A stretch of DNA of 64,000 bases from Arsenophonus nilaparvatae. GTDB taxonomy: Bacteria; Pseudomonadota; Gammaproteobacteria; Enterobacterales; Enterobacteriaceae. The stretch lies in NCBI RefSeq assembly GCF_000757905.1, contig NZ_JRLH01000010.1; one strand, written 5' to 3'. The position numbers and the translations under genes are program-made. The notes under the pieces are model-generated. The model did no database searches. It saw only the letters and a list, made by a program, of their open reading frames with translations, and was not told the origin of the DNA. This document shows, piece after piece, positions 18,197-27,559 of this stretch (positions within the stretch are counted from its first letter, which is position 1; each line of letters starts with the position of its first letter).

Positions 18197-18971
18197 TCAG
18201 AAGTGATAAGTTGCGCTTAACATAATATCATGGGTTTTGACCTTGGTTTTTGAGTTATATTCTGTGTCAAGATAGTTGTTATATACTTCAGCTTGGCCGG
18301 CATCCAGATATTTGTAACTAAGATCAAATGAAAAATCTTTATTAACCATGTATTTGATCCCTGCTCCCACGCTCCAGGCAAAGTTGTTAGTGGCATGGGA
18401 GCGTGTCCATAAGGTAGTTGTTTGAGACCCTATACTTAAGAGTGGGGAGGTTTTTTGGCTTATATAAGCATAACCTAGTCCGGCAGAAATATAAGGTATG
18501 AAATCAGATGAATTTTTAAAATCATAATAAGCATTAAGCATTAAGCATTAAGCATTAAGCATTAAGCATTAAGCATTAAGCATTAAGCATTAATGTGTTT
18601 AATTTTATTTGGTTTTTAACTGTGCTTTTTAAAGAACCAATAGTAGGAACTTCATGAAATTTTGTATAGCTATAATCAGTATTTGCTCGACTAGTAAAGT
18701 CTAGTTCGGTTCTAATTGGAATATTGAAATTATCAAAAAAATCATATCCCAAAGAGAGACCAATTCCAAACACCGCAGTTCTGTGGTTATCCCCTTTTAG
18801 TTTTTCATTAAGATTGGTTGATGGGTTAGAAACTGGGAAAAATTGCCCAGACATTTGCATAATCGATGCGCCCATTTTACCAGTGATATACAAACCAGAT
18901 TTGCTTTCATTTGCTAATAACGTTGAAGGGATTAAACAGGTGGTTAATAAAATTAATAGTGTTTTTTTCAT
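18197..18971 (-). pseudogene. Outer-membrane beta-barrel surface protein (Opa/Msp4-like), broken by 7-bp repeat expansion
   Basis: Two minus-strand frames make one gene. The 5' part (18971-18576) starts MKKTLLILLTTCLIPSTLLA, a clear signal peptide, then beta strands such as TAVFGIGLSLGYDFFDNFN. It runs into a stop inside the repeat tract. The 3' part (to 18197) continues with AYYDFKNSSDFIPYISAGLG, FAWSVGAGIKYMVNKDFSFD and ends SATYHF, the terminal Phe typical of outer-membrane barrels. With two repeat copies the frames join as LMLNAYYDF to give about 241 residues, a normal length. As sequenced there are nine copies, so the product is truncated. It could be a stable pseudogene or a reversible OFF state. 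Confidence 0.85.
18531..18593. repeat. Heptanucleotide tandem repeat, nine perfect copies
   Basis: GCATTAA on the plus strand (TTAATGC in the sense of the gene) is repeated nine times without error. It lies inside the coding region of the barrel gene. Seven is not a multiple of three, and three consecutive units contain a TAA in every frame, so tract length controls translation. Confidence 0.97.
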
Positions 18972-19225
18972 ATTTTATTTCTCTAAAATTAATAAAATTT
19001 TATTTATATAGTGGGTATGATTTATATATTAGATGAATCATTTGAAATAAGCAGAAAAATTGACAGTAAAATAATGATTTTTTTAATATAATTAATTTAA
19101 TAAACTAAATTTGAGTTATGATTGTTAAATACAATAATCGATATCATGTATTTATAAATAATATCAAAGGATTACCATAATTAATTGAATAAAAAATAGA
19201 CAGAAAATGATGTTATTCAGGTGAT

Positions 19226-19573
19226 TTATTTGCTGGTGGTTTGATAAGTGATATCTGTAGCTTGATAGTTTTCCCAATCTTGAACGCGTTCTTTTGGCGA
19301 CGGTTGCGGTGCAATATTATCTGCCTGGAAATAATCATAGGGTAGTAAAACCGTGTCAAGCAGCGCAGAAAAAGGTAAGTCAATCATGGCAAGGGGTTTT
19401 ATCACCCAGCCGGTATCGCTATCTTTTAGTATTCGGGTATCAGCTTTGGTGCCTGAATAGTAACCTTGATGGGGGCCGACATGGGTCATAATACTTGAAC
19501 AGCCACATAACAATATCAGGCAGCCAACCATATTCAAACTAATGCTACAAATAACGAGGATTAATCGTTTCAT
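19226..19573 (-). CDS. yidQ: YidQ/YceK-family lipoprotein
   Basis: This 115-residue protein matches E. coli YidQ, a small DUF1375 (YceK-like) lipoprotein without known function. The N-terminus MKRLILVICSISLNMVGCLI leads to the lipobox LCGC with the acylated Cys at about residue 25. The conserved segments are SSIMTHVGPHQGYYSGTKAD and PLAMIDLPFSALLDTVLLPYD. It lies near yidR as in E. coli, but the broken barrel gene now separates the two. Confidence 0.88.
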   Translation of the reverse strand: MKRLILVICSISLNMVGCLILLCGCSSIMTHVGPHQGYYSGTKADTRILKDSDTGWVIKPLAMIDLPFSALLDTVLLPYDYFQADNIAPQPSPKERVQDWENYQATDITYQTTSK

Positions 19574-20372
19574 TAAAGGTATAAGCCTAGCTTCTCCAAG
19601 CGAGTATGAATTTTAATGATAAACATTAATGTTAAAAATACCAGTTTATTAATAGAAATAAAATTTTTTAACAATTATTTTCTGTCGTATGTCCTAAATA
19701 TGGCACAATTAATGGAAAATTGGTCACATAAAATTCTTATTTACTGTTGGAATGGGCAATTTGTTTAAATAGAATTATTGATTAACGATTTCTTTATTTC
19801 TGCGGAGTTAGTTCAACCTCTTTTTAAATAGCATAAAATAGGCCAGCAAAGAATAATCATCGGTAGTTGTAATTTCATTAACGGGTAAACAAGTGGGTAA
19901 TAATAAATGTTGAGCGCATTTTAATTTTTCTGCATAAATTATTCCGCAAATAGTCTTTTTATCTATTTTTTAAAGCATTTTTCCAGGTTTGAACATGAGA
20001 TAGCACCCGTATTAAGTCAATAGTCAACTTTAATACCTTTTATTCTGTCAATTGTTATAGCTGGATTATTCGTAAAGTGATTAGGTTTTATAGTTTTCAT
20101 TAAATTAACCAGCAATAGTTTGGTATATTGGTGAAAATATCGCTTTATTGCTTAATTAAAAGAATACTTAATATGTTGTAATAATTGCGGTGTTAAAGAG
20201 CTCGGGATGTAGATCATTTCATTAGCAATATGTTTGAATATGATCCCGTTAACTTTACAATTCAAAGTCCTCGTTATTATTTTATCACCTCTTATCTTGT
20301 ATATGATAAGAGGTTTTTTTATGTATAGAATTTTATTGCTTAATATATTTAATAAAGTTTATTGAATTTATG
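19574..20372. other. Gap with decayed coding traces and an orphan terminator
   Basis: There is no intact gene in 800 bp. On the minus strand about 19808-20045, two short open segments in different frames have protein-like composition (for example TIDLIRVLSHVQTWKNALKN, then a frame ending LAYFMLFKKRLN), suggesting a degraded gene I cannot name. A plus-strand terminator lies at 20288-20320 with no gene just upstream. Confidence 0.4.
20288..20320 (+). terminator. Intrinsic terminator without an obvious upstream gene
   Basis: CCTCTTATC (20288-20296) pairs with GATAAGAGG (20305-20313), followed by seven T. The orientation is plus-strand, but no plus-strand gene ends nearby, so it may serve a small RNA or be left from a lost gene. 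Confidence 0.75.
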
Positions 20373-21617
20373 CTATTGATAGGCAATTTCAATTTCATCA
20401 GCTAAAATCGCAATCCCTTGTTCAATTTTTTCTAGTGGTAGAATATAGTTCATTCGCATACATTGATGCGAATGATGCCAGTGTTCATTAAGCCCAGGGA
20501 AAAAATAATCGCCGGGCACCATTAATACACCGCGTTTTTTAAGACGTGTGTAAAGTGTTTGACTGTCAATTGGTAAATCTTTAAACCAAAGCCATAGAAA
20601 TATCGCACCTTCTGGTTTATGGATCAGGCAGCGGCTTTCTGGTATATAACGGCGAATAATTTTTACCGTTTCAGTAACGCGTTGTTGATAAAAAGGTTTT
20701 ATTACTGTTTGTGAAAGTTTCAATAGATCATTACGTTTAAGGATCGCTAACATTAATGCTGGGCCTATACTACCTGGGGATAAGCTAATGATGCCATTCA
20801 TGTTACTGATCGCGTTGATAATCGATTCGTTGGCAATAATAATACCGCAGCGACAGCCAGGTAATCCTAATTTGGATAGGCTCATAGATAGAATAATATT
20901 TTCATTCCAGATAGGTGTGGCTTGATTAAAAATAATACCTGGAAAGGGAATACCATAAGCACTGTCAATCAAAAGCGGAATAGCATACTGTTTGGCTAAA
21001 GCATCTAATTGCATAATTTCTGCATCGGTAATGACATTTCCAGTCGGATTGGTGGGTCTGGAAACGCAAATTACACCGATATCATCGGTTATTTTTAACG
21101 ATTCAAAATTAATCCGATATTTAAATTGACCATTAGGCAGGATGTCAATTAGCGGTTTATTAGCAACAAAAATATCATCATCAAGTCCAGTATCGGCATA
21201 ACCAACATATTCTGGTGTTAAAGGGAAAAGAACTTTACGTTTTATTCCTTGTTCACAACAGCCGGCGAGGATATTAAATAGATAAAAAAAAGCGCTCTGA
21301 CTGCCATTAGTCAATGCGATATTTTTAGCACTAATATTCCAGCCTACTTGCTCATTTAACGTATTTGCTAATGCTTCCAGTAAGGCATCTTTTCCTTGTG
21401 GGCCATCGTAGTTGCATAATGCTTCATTGAGCTGACCATTTTTAGCCATTTCTATCAATAATTGCTGAAAATATTGATCCATTTCAGGAATGTGTGCTGG
21501 ATTACCGCCACCGAGCATAATAACGTCAGGTTTGCGTAAACCTTCATTTAGATCTTTCATTAACAGAGAGATACTGGATGAACTGGAAAATTTTTTACCA
21601 AATTGTGAATGTATCAT
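20373..21617 (-). CDS. avtA: Valine-pyruvate aminotransferase AvtA
   Basis: AvtA (transaminase C) interconverts valine plus pyruvate with 2-oxoisovalerate plus alanine, a PLP enzyme of fold type I. The 414-residue product follows the E. coli sequence (417): IMLGGGNPA motif near the N-terminus, SRPTNPTGNVITD, and the PLP lysine in SMSLSKLGLPGCRCG. Near the C-terminus GVLMVPGDYFFPGL and MRMNYILP contain the substrate carboxylate-binding Arg. It stands alone with no close same-strand partner. Confidence 0.96.
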   Translation of the reverse strand: MIHSQFGKKFSSSSSISLLMKDLNEGLRKPDVIMLGGGNPAHIPEMDQYFQQLLIEMAKNGQLNEALCNYDGPQGKDALLEALANTLNEQVGWNISAKNIALTNGSQSAFFYLFNILAGCCEQGIKRKVLFPLTPEYVGYADTGLDDDIFVANKPLIDILPNGQFKYRINFESLKITDDIGVICVSRPTNPTGNVITDAEIMQLDALAKQYAIPLLIDSAYGIPFPGIIFNQATPIWNENIILSMSLSKLGLPGCRCGIIIANESIINAISNMNGIISLSPGSIGPALMLAILKRNDLLKLSQTVIKPFYQQRVTETVKIIRRYIPESRCLIHKPEGAIFLWLWFKDLPIDSQTLYTRLKKRGVLMVPGDYFFPGLNEHWHHSHQCMRMNYILPLEKIEQGIAILADEIEIAYQ

Positions 21618-21773
21618 ATTTTTCTTTATCAGCTTTGCAGGTGACTATTAAATAAATAGCAACAATATTCTGCTATTATCGCTAGAATGATGGCTGGATT
21701 AGCAAATTAGTTAGACGATATTATAATTCTTTTATATTTTTGTGATTATAAATTTATCATAATGATATTTTTA

Positions 21774-22343
21774 TTACTCGTTTTTTTTCTGTCGACAAAT
21801 ACAATCGCTCAAATGGTCATTTACCATACCGATTGCTTGCATAAAGGCGTAACAGATGGTGCTACCAACAAATTTAAAGCCACGTTTTTTTAAAGCAACC
21901 GAAAGATGATCAGAAATATTGGTATGAGTAGGTATTTCACTCTGATGTTGCCAATGGTTGATTTGTGTTTTTCCATCGACAAATTGCCAGACAAATTGGC
22001 TAAAATCTTCACCTGCTTGGATCATGGCTAAGTAAGCTTGAGCATTGGTAATGATAGCATTAATTTTCAGGCGATTACGCACAATACAGAGTTCTTGCAT
22101 TAAACGATCAACATCTTGTTGCGTCATTTTGGCAATTTTAGTTGGATTAAAATGGTAGAAACAGTCACGATAGCCAACACGTTTTTTCAAAATAGTATAC
22201 CAAGAGAGACCGGCTTGTTGACCTTCAAGGCAAAGCATTTCGAATAATTTCTGACTATTTTTTTCTGCTTTTCCCCACTCTTGATCATGATAGGTAATAT
22301 ATTCCTCATCGCTAGTGACCCAATGGCAACGTCGTGGCGTCAT
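21774..22343 (-). CDS. tag: DNA-3-methyladenine glycosylase I
   Basis: Tag removes 3-methyladenine from alkylated DNA. The protein has the helix-hairpin-helix glycosylase fold with the family signatures CHWVTSDEEYITYHDQEWG, CLEGQQAGLSW and, at the C-terminus, GFKFVGSTICYAFMQAIGMV with the His and Cys residues that bind structural zinc (MVNDHLSDC). I start at ATG 22343, which gives 189 residues (E. coli 187) and has AGGAG ten bases upstream. The frame stays open to 22442 but the extra residues are not family-like. Confidence 0.95.
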   Translation of the reverse strand: MTPRRCHWVTSDEEYITYHDQEWGKAEKNSQKLFEMLCLEGQQAGLSWYTILKKRVGYRDCFYHFNPTKIAKMTQQDVDRLMQELCIVRNRLKINAIITNAQAYLAMIQAGEDFSQFVWQFVDGKTQINHWQHQSEIPTHTNISDHLSVALKKRGFKFVGSTICYAFMQAIGMVNDHLSDCICRQKKNE

Positions 22344-22838
22344 TTTTTCATTACTCCTATTGTGAGCTATCGGTCTATTATCGGATATTAATAAATTGAT
22401 GATAGGGATTTTAATCAGTATTGCTATTACTTGCCAGGACAATAATATCGATAAATTTTCTTCAAAATAGGCGCTAATATTAAATAGGCAATGTATTTTG
22501 ATTGCTAAAAAAAGATACTTTAATTAATTGAAAAAAGAGGGAAATTATAATTTATGCTAGGTTTTATAAATTTGGCAATAAATTATTCAAACGAGTCTAT
22601 TAATGCCTTTTTATTATGATTATTTTTATTTTATTCGTTATTAAAAGAGAATTGGTTTTGTAACTTGAGTGTTAAAGTTAATCCTAAATTAGTTAGTTAT
22701 CTTTTTCATAAAGACATATTTTAATATAAGAAATCAACAAATTTATTTTATTAACAAAAGGTTATAAAAAACATATTGCTTTAGAAATTATTAATCAATG
22801 ATTTTTAATCAAGATTATTTAATTTATTTTTAGCTATT
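22344..22838. other. AT-rich intergenic region
   Basis: I see no gene, RNA or clear repeat in this stretch between the small lipoprotein gene and tag. Confidence 0.5.
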
Positions 22839-23234
22839 TTAGTTTCTAATAAATGTAATTTGAGCCTGTTTTGCTAAAAACATTTTTTTAAATTGCCATT
22901 CAATAACTGCCATTGCTCCTTGTGCTTGCAGTTTATTTTTAACTGTAAGCCAAAAATTGGCATTGTCGGTATAAATAATAATTTTATGGGCGTTAGCGAG
23001 TGCATAATAATAAACAGGAGATGCTTGTTCAGCGGTGGTAGGAAAAAATGTCGAATATTGCCATTTTTGGCTACTATTAGAAGACGCCTTGAGCTGCTGA
23101 ATATGACTAATGTTTAACAGGGCTGAATGGTTAAACTCACGACTTTTTTTATCAAGCTCAATCAATGTTGATTGTGGCTGTGAAGTGCAGCTGGTTAGAG
23201 TTAATAATGTCAGCATTAAAAATAATATTTTCAT
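22839..23234 (-). CDS. Small predicted lipoprotein of unknown function
   Basis: This 131-residue protein begins MKILFLMLTLLTLTSC, a textbook lipoprotein signal with lipobox LTSC and the acylated Cys at residue 16. Residues after the Cys are polar, with no Asp at +2, so outer-membrane sorting is expected. The mature part has a compact alternating pattern (HKIIIYTDNANFWLTVKNKL, then AVIEWQFKKMFLA) but I do not recognise a family. The ribosome site is weak. It occupies the position of other small lipoproteins near glyQ but is not similar to E. coli YsaB. Confidence 0.65.
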   Translation of the reverse strand: MKILFLMLTLLTLTSCTSQPQSTLIELDKKSREFNHSALLNISHIQQLKASSNSSQKWQYSTFFPTTAEQASPVYYYALANAHKIIIYTDNANFWLTVKNKLQAQGAMAVIEWQFKKMFLAKQAQITFIRN

Positions 23235-23822
23235 GTTAATTACATCTGTTTTTGCAACTTTAATTTAACGGATTTTTTCATATCGAATCGTTTTACTGCA
23301 ATATTTTATTCGACGCTGATGAGCAAAAATTTGTTATATCAAAAAGTTATGTTAATTATTTTAATAGAAAATAAGTGAGTAAATATCATATCTTATTATG
23401 ATAGTATTTGAAAGTGAGTGTTTTTTGAAAAATGAGTTAGTTAAGCTGAACGAGCCATTATTGAGTATTAATAACAATAAGGCATAGTGTGAATTTATTA
23501 AGCAATAAAGCCAAATAAACATTAACCTTTTGACTCCTTTCAATGTCAGGAAATACTAAATAATTAACGACTGAGTCTGAGTATAATAATTGGCTATATT
23601 GGCGGTTTTTATTATTCCATGCAGTAAGTATTAAAAGTTGCAAAGCTTTGATTTGGATGTGATTTGCAAATTAACCAACTGATAAAATTAATTTTTTACT
23701 TAAAAACAGTGTTTCTTATATTAATATCAATCTTATTACATTATTTTGTTGATATATATTAGAGTTTTTCATGATTAAAAATTATCTAACTAAAAAAACT
23801 TCACAATATTATCAATAAGGAA
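23235..23822. other. AT-rich intergenic region
   Basis: Two overlapping minus-strand ORFs of about 60 codons (23361-23643) occur here, but neither has a ribosome site or recognisable content. I regard the region as non-coding. Confidence 0.5.
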
Positions 23823-24390
23823 ATGGCTCTGCTTGATTCCAATAAAAGCGGGAATGAGGATATAAGAAATGCTAAACAATTTTATGATCCTATGAAGTAA
23901 GTCAACAGATATTATATTCTACAATAGCGAATAATAACCTTTGTTTACAGTTTAAAAATGGTGAAATAGTTTATCCATTTTGTGGTCGAGTTTAACGGTG
24001 TTCCTGGCGAAATCGTTATATCTTATAACAATAGAGACCATTTTCATTATATCAGTATCAATGCTGATGATGATTTAAAGCCAGATTTTGTCATTAAAGT
24101 TGCAGCTAACATTGTAACGGCCCATGATTTTATCTTATAAATAACCTTGCGCGGTCATATGAATATGGCAGAAAAAGCATTGCAGTAAGTCAAATTGAAA
24201 ATATCTTTTTTGCTGATAACTGTTGAATTAATTTTCGATGTTAGTGATTAACTAGTGATGAGGCTAATCAATCAGCTAACTTAAAATTACTAAAGATTTA
24301 TCAGGCTGTTTTCATGTAAAACAACATCAATGTGTAATCAGTGCTGCATATCTGTTCGCCAAAGGGTATACTGAATCACTTTTTTAAATC
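23823..24390 (+). pseudogene. Decayed unidentified gene in at least three frames
   Basis: From ATG 23823 (AAGGA just upstream) the frame reads MALLDSNKSGNEDIRNAKQF and stops. The next frame gives ANNNLCLQFKNGEIVYPFCG, then another gives GVPGEIVISYNNRDHFHYIS and DDDLKPDFVIKVAANIVTAH to a stop at 24138. A further frame at 24137 gives INNLARSYEYGRKSIAVSQI. Later traces include QCVISAAYLFAKGYTESLF at about 24320-24388. Protein-like text hopping between frames is the mark of an eroding gene of roughly 180 residues. I cannot name the family. It ends just before glyQ. Confidence 0.5.
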
Positions 24391-24417
24391 ACAATCTATC
24401 TATCGCGCGAATCTAAC

Positions 24418-25329
24418 ATGCAAAAGTTTGATACCAAAACCTTTCAGGGATTGATCCTAACATTACAGGATTACTGGGCGCGTCAAGGCTGCACCATTGT
24501 TCAACCATTGGATATGGAAGTTGGTGCAGGGACGTCCCATCCGATGACTTGCTTGCGGGCACTAGGCCCGGAGCCAATCGCTGCTGCTTATGTGCAACCA
24601 TCTCGTCGGCCAACTGATGGACGTTATGGTGAAAATCCTAATCGTCTTCAGCACTATTATCAATTTCAAGTCATTATTAAGCCTTCACCGGATAATATTC
24701 AAGAGTTATATCTTGGTTCATTAAAAGCATTAGGGGTAGATCCCTCTGTTCATGATATCCGTTTTGTTGAAGATAACTGGGAAAACCCAACTTTGGGAGC
24801 CTGGGGACTTGGTTGGGAGGTTTGGCTAAATGGGATGGAAGTCACCCAATTTACCTATTTTCAGCAAGTCGGAGGCTTGGAGTGTAAACCGGTTACCGGT
24901 GAGATCACCTACGGCCTTGAGCGCTTGGCTATGTATATTCAAGCGGTTGACAGTGTGTATGAGCTAGTCTGGTCTGATGGCCCGTTAGGCAAAACAACCT
25001 ATGGTGATATTTATCATCAAAATGAAGTTGAGCAGTCGGCTTATAATTTTGAGTATGCTAATGTTGATTTTCTTTTCAAATGTTTTGAAGAATATGAAAA
25101 AGAAGCACAATATTTATTGTCACTAGAAACGCCACTGCCTTTACCCGCTTATGAACGAATTTTAAAAGCTGCCCATACGTTTAATTTATTGGATGCACGT
25201 AAAGCTATTTCAGTCACTGAGCGGCAACGTTATATTTTACGTATTCGTACCTTAACCAAAGGGGTTGCAGCAGCTTATTATGCTGCTCGTGAAGCATTAG
25301 GTTTTCCAATCTGTAAAAATAAGAATTAA
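24418..25329 (+). CDS. glyQ: Glycyl-tRNA synthetase alpha subunit
   Basis: GlyQ is the catalytic alpha chain of the bacterial alpha2-beta2 glycyl-tRNA synthetase, charging tRNA-Gly with glycine and ATP. The 303-residue protein matches E. coli GlyQ in length and sequence, with class II features including the segment QPLDMEVGAGTSHPMTCLRA near the N-terminus, YQFQVIIKPSP and the motif-3-like GEITYGLERLAMY. It starts at ATG 24418 and is followed after 12 bp by glyS, so the two subunits are co-transcribed. Confidence 0.98.
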   Translation: MQKFDTKTFQGLILTLQDYWARQGCTIVQPLDMEVGAGTSHPMTCLRALGPEPIAAAYVQPSRRPTDGRYGENPNRLQHYYQFQVIIKPSPDNIQELYLGSLKALGVDPSVHDIRFVEDNWENPTLGAWGLGWEVWLNGMEVTQFTYFQQVGGLECKPVTGEITYGLERLAMYIQAVDSVYELVWSDGPLGKTTYGDIYHQNEVEQSAYNFEYANVDFLFKCFEEYEKEAQYLLSLETPLPLPAYERILKAAHTFNLLDARKAISVTERQRYILRIRTLTKGVAAAYYAAREALGFPICKNKN

Positions 25330-25341
25330 GAGGCTGTCATT

Positions 25342-27408
25342 ATGCAACAGACTTTCCTGGTGGAAATCGGCACAGAAGAGTTACCGCCGAAGGCTCTTCG
25401 TTCATTAGCTGGATCATTTGCGGCAAATTTTAAACATCAATTAGAACAGGCTGAACTGCAGTATGGTGAAGTGCTTTGGTATGCCTCTCCCCGTCGTTTA
25501 GCACTAAAAATCACCGATTTGGCCGCACATCAAGCTGATCGTGAAGTTGAGAAACGCGGCCCGGCAATTAGTCAGGCTTTTGATGCGACAGGTAAAGCGA
25601 CGAAGGCCGCTGAAGGTTGGGCTCGTGGCTGTGGCATCACCGTTGAGCAGGCAGAACGTTTGGTCACCGATAAGGGGGAGTGGTTATTTTATCGTGCGAC
25701 CAGTAAAGGCCGTGCCGCAAAAGAATTACTTGTTGATATGGTGGCGAATGCATTGAATCAGTTACCGATCCCAAAACTGATGCGCTGGGGAGACAAGGCA
25801 ACACAATTTGTCCGGCCTGTTCATACCTTAATCATGTTATTGGGTGATCAGCTGCTCGAAGGTGAAGTATTGGGTATTCCGAGCGATCGCGTGATCCGTG
25901 GCCATCGATTTATGGGAGAAGCTGAACTGACTATTGATTCAGCGGAACAATACCCTGCGATCTTACGTGAACGTGGTAAAGTTATTGCTGATTATGAAGA
26001 GCGTAAGTCCTTAATCAAGCATGAGGCGAATAAGGTAGCACAGCAATTAGGCGGTACTGTTGAATTGTCCGATAGTTTACTCGAAGAAGTAACATCATTG
26101 GTTGAGTGGCCGGTGGTATTAACCGCAAAATTTGAGCAGAAATTTTTGTCTGTACCAACGGAAGCGTTAGTTCATACCATGAAAGGCGATCAAAAATACT
26201 TCCCAGTTTATGATCAGATTGGTAATTTGATGGCTAATTTTATTTTTGTTGCCAATATTGAATCTTCTGAGCCACAGCAAATCATTGCTGGTAATGAAAA
26301 GGTGATCCGTCCACGTTTGGCAGATGCTGAATTTTTCTTTAAAACCGATTGTAAAAAGCGTTTAGAAGAATATTTACCCCGACTGGAAACAGTTTTATTC
26401 CAAAAACAGCTTGGTACATTGCGTGATAAAACCGATCGTTTAGAAGTGTTAGCCGGTTGGATCGCAGCTAAAATTGGTGCCGATGTCAATCATGCTACTC
26501 GTGCCGGTCTGTTATCCAAATGTGATTTGATGACCAATATGGTGTTCGAATTTACCGACACACAAGGTGTTATGGGGATGTATTACGCCCGTCGGGATGG
26601 TGAAGCGGAAGATGTGGCGGTGGCAATCAAGGAGCAGTATCAACCCCGTTTTGCTGGTGATCAGTTACCTTCTAATCATATCGCGGTTGCGTTGGCGCTG
26701 GCCGATAAAATGGACACTCTGGTAGGTATTTTTGGTATTGGCCAACCGCCTAAGGGCGATAAAGATCCCTTTGCCTTACGTCGTGCGGCCCTTGGTGTGT
26801 TACGTATTATTGTTGAAAAGGGTTTCGATCTGGATTTATTAGCATTAACACAGCAGACGGCCCAGTTGTATGCTAATAAGCTAACCAATAAAAATGTTGT
26901 CGATGATGTTGTTGAGTTTATGCTGGGGCGTTTTCGTGCCTGGTATCAAGAGCAAGGTTACCGCATTGATACTATCCAGGCTGTTTTAGCTCGTCGGCCA
27001 ACTAAACCGGCAGATTTTGATGCTCGTGTGAAAGCTGTTACCCATTTTCGGACTTTGCCAGCGGCAGAAGCACTGGCGGCGGCTAATAAACGGGTTGCCA
27101 ATATTCTGAATAAGTCAGATGAAAAATTGAATGACAATGTTGCCGCCACAGTGTTAAAAGCACCCGAAGAGGTCACCTTAGCGGCTCATCTGGTTGTTTT
27201 ACAAGATAAGCTGGCACCATTATTGGCTGACGGACAATATCAAAGCGCATTAACTGAATTGGCTTCACTGCGTGAGGTTATCGATGCTTTCTTTGATAAT
27301 GTAATGGTGATGGATAGCGATCAAATGGTCAGGCTCAATCGTCTGACCTTGCTAAGTCAGTTGCGTGATTTATTTTTACAGGTAGCTGATATCTCTTTAT
27401 TGCAATAA
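25342..27408 (+). CDS. glyS: Glycyl-tRNA synthetase beta subunit
   Basis: GlyS is the tRNA-binding beta chain of glycyl-tRNA synthetase. At 688 residues it is one shorter than the E. coli protein. It begins QQTFLVEIGTEELPPKALRS, has the central HTMKGDQKYFPVYD segment, an HD-like region (KCDLMTNMVFEFTDTQGVMG) and the C-terminal anticodon-binding DALR-type helices (FFDNVMVMDSDQMVRLNRL). AAGAGG precedes ATG 25342. A strong terminator follows. Confidence 0.98.
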   Translation: MQQTFLVEIGTEELPPKALRSLAGSFAANFKHQLEQAELQYGEVLWYASPRRLALKITDLAAHQADREVEKRGPAISQAFDATGKATKAAEGWARGCGITVEQAERLVTDKGEWLFYRATSKGRAAKELLVDMVANALNQLPIPKLMRWGDKATQFVRPVHTLIMLLGDQLLEGEVLGIPSDRVIRGHRFMGEAELTIDSAEQYPAILRERGKVIADYEERKSLIKHEANKVAQQLGGTVELSDSLLEEVTSLVEWPVVLTAKFEQKFLSVPTEALVHTMKGDQKYFPVYDQIGNLMANFIFVANIESSEPQQIIAGNEKVIRPRLADAEFFFKTDCKKRLEEYLPRLETVLFQKQLGTLRDKTDRLEVLAGWIAAKIGADVNHATRAGLLSKCDLMTNMVFEFTDTQGVMGMYYARRDGEAEDVAVAIKEQYQPRFAGDQLPSNHIAVALALADKMDTLVGIFGIGQPPKGDKDPFALRRAALGVLRIIVEKGFDLDLLALTQQTAQLYANKLTNKNVVDDVVEFMLGRFRAWYQEQGYRIDTIQAVLARRPTKPADFDARVKAVTHFRTLPAAEALAAANKRVANILNKSDEKLNDNVAATVLKAPEEVTLAAHLVVLQDKLAPLLADGQYQSALTELASLREVIDAFFDNVMVMDSDQMVRLNRLTLLSQLRDLFLQVADISLLQ

Positions 27409-27423
27409 TCTATTCAGCGATTA

Positions 27424-27457
27424 AAAATCCCTTGGATTAATCTTCAAGGGATTTTAT
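27424..27457 (+). terminator. Intrinsic terminator of glyQS
   Basis: An 11-bp stem, AAAATCCCTTG (27424-27434) with CAAGGGATTTT (27445-27455), has a 10-nt loop and a T-rich 3' arm, just after the glyS stop. Confidence 0.85.
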
Positions 27458-27559
27458 TTATAATTAACATTTTTATTTCTGTTATTACCTATATTGGGAC
27501 CTGTTATTGTAGGTAATCACCAATAACCATACTTGCTATGATTACTGATTTGGTACAAT

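Noticed and set aside
18531..18593. CRISPR-like tandem repeat
   Set aside because: The units are 7 bp and directly adjacent with no spacers. It is a coding microsatellite.
23361..23643. Two overlapping small minus-strand ORFs of about 60 codons
   Set aside because: Neither has a ribosome site, recognisable domain or conserved position. Their length is expected by chance.
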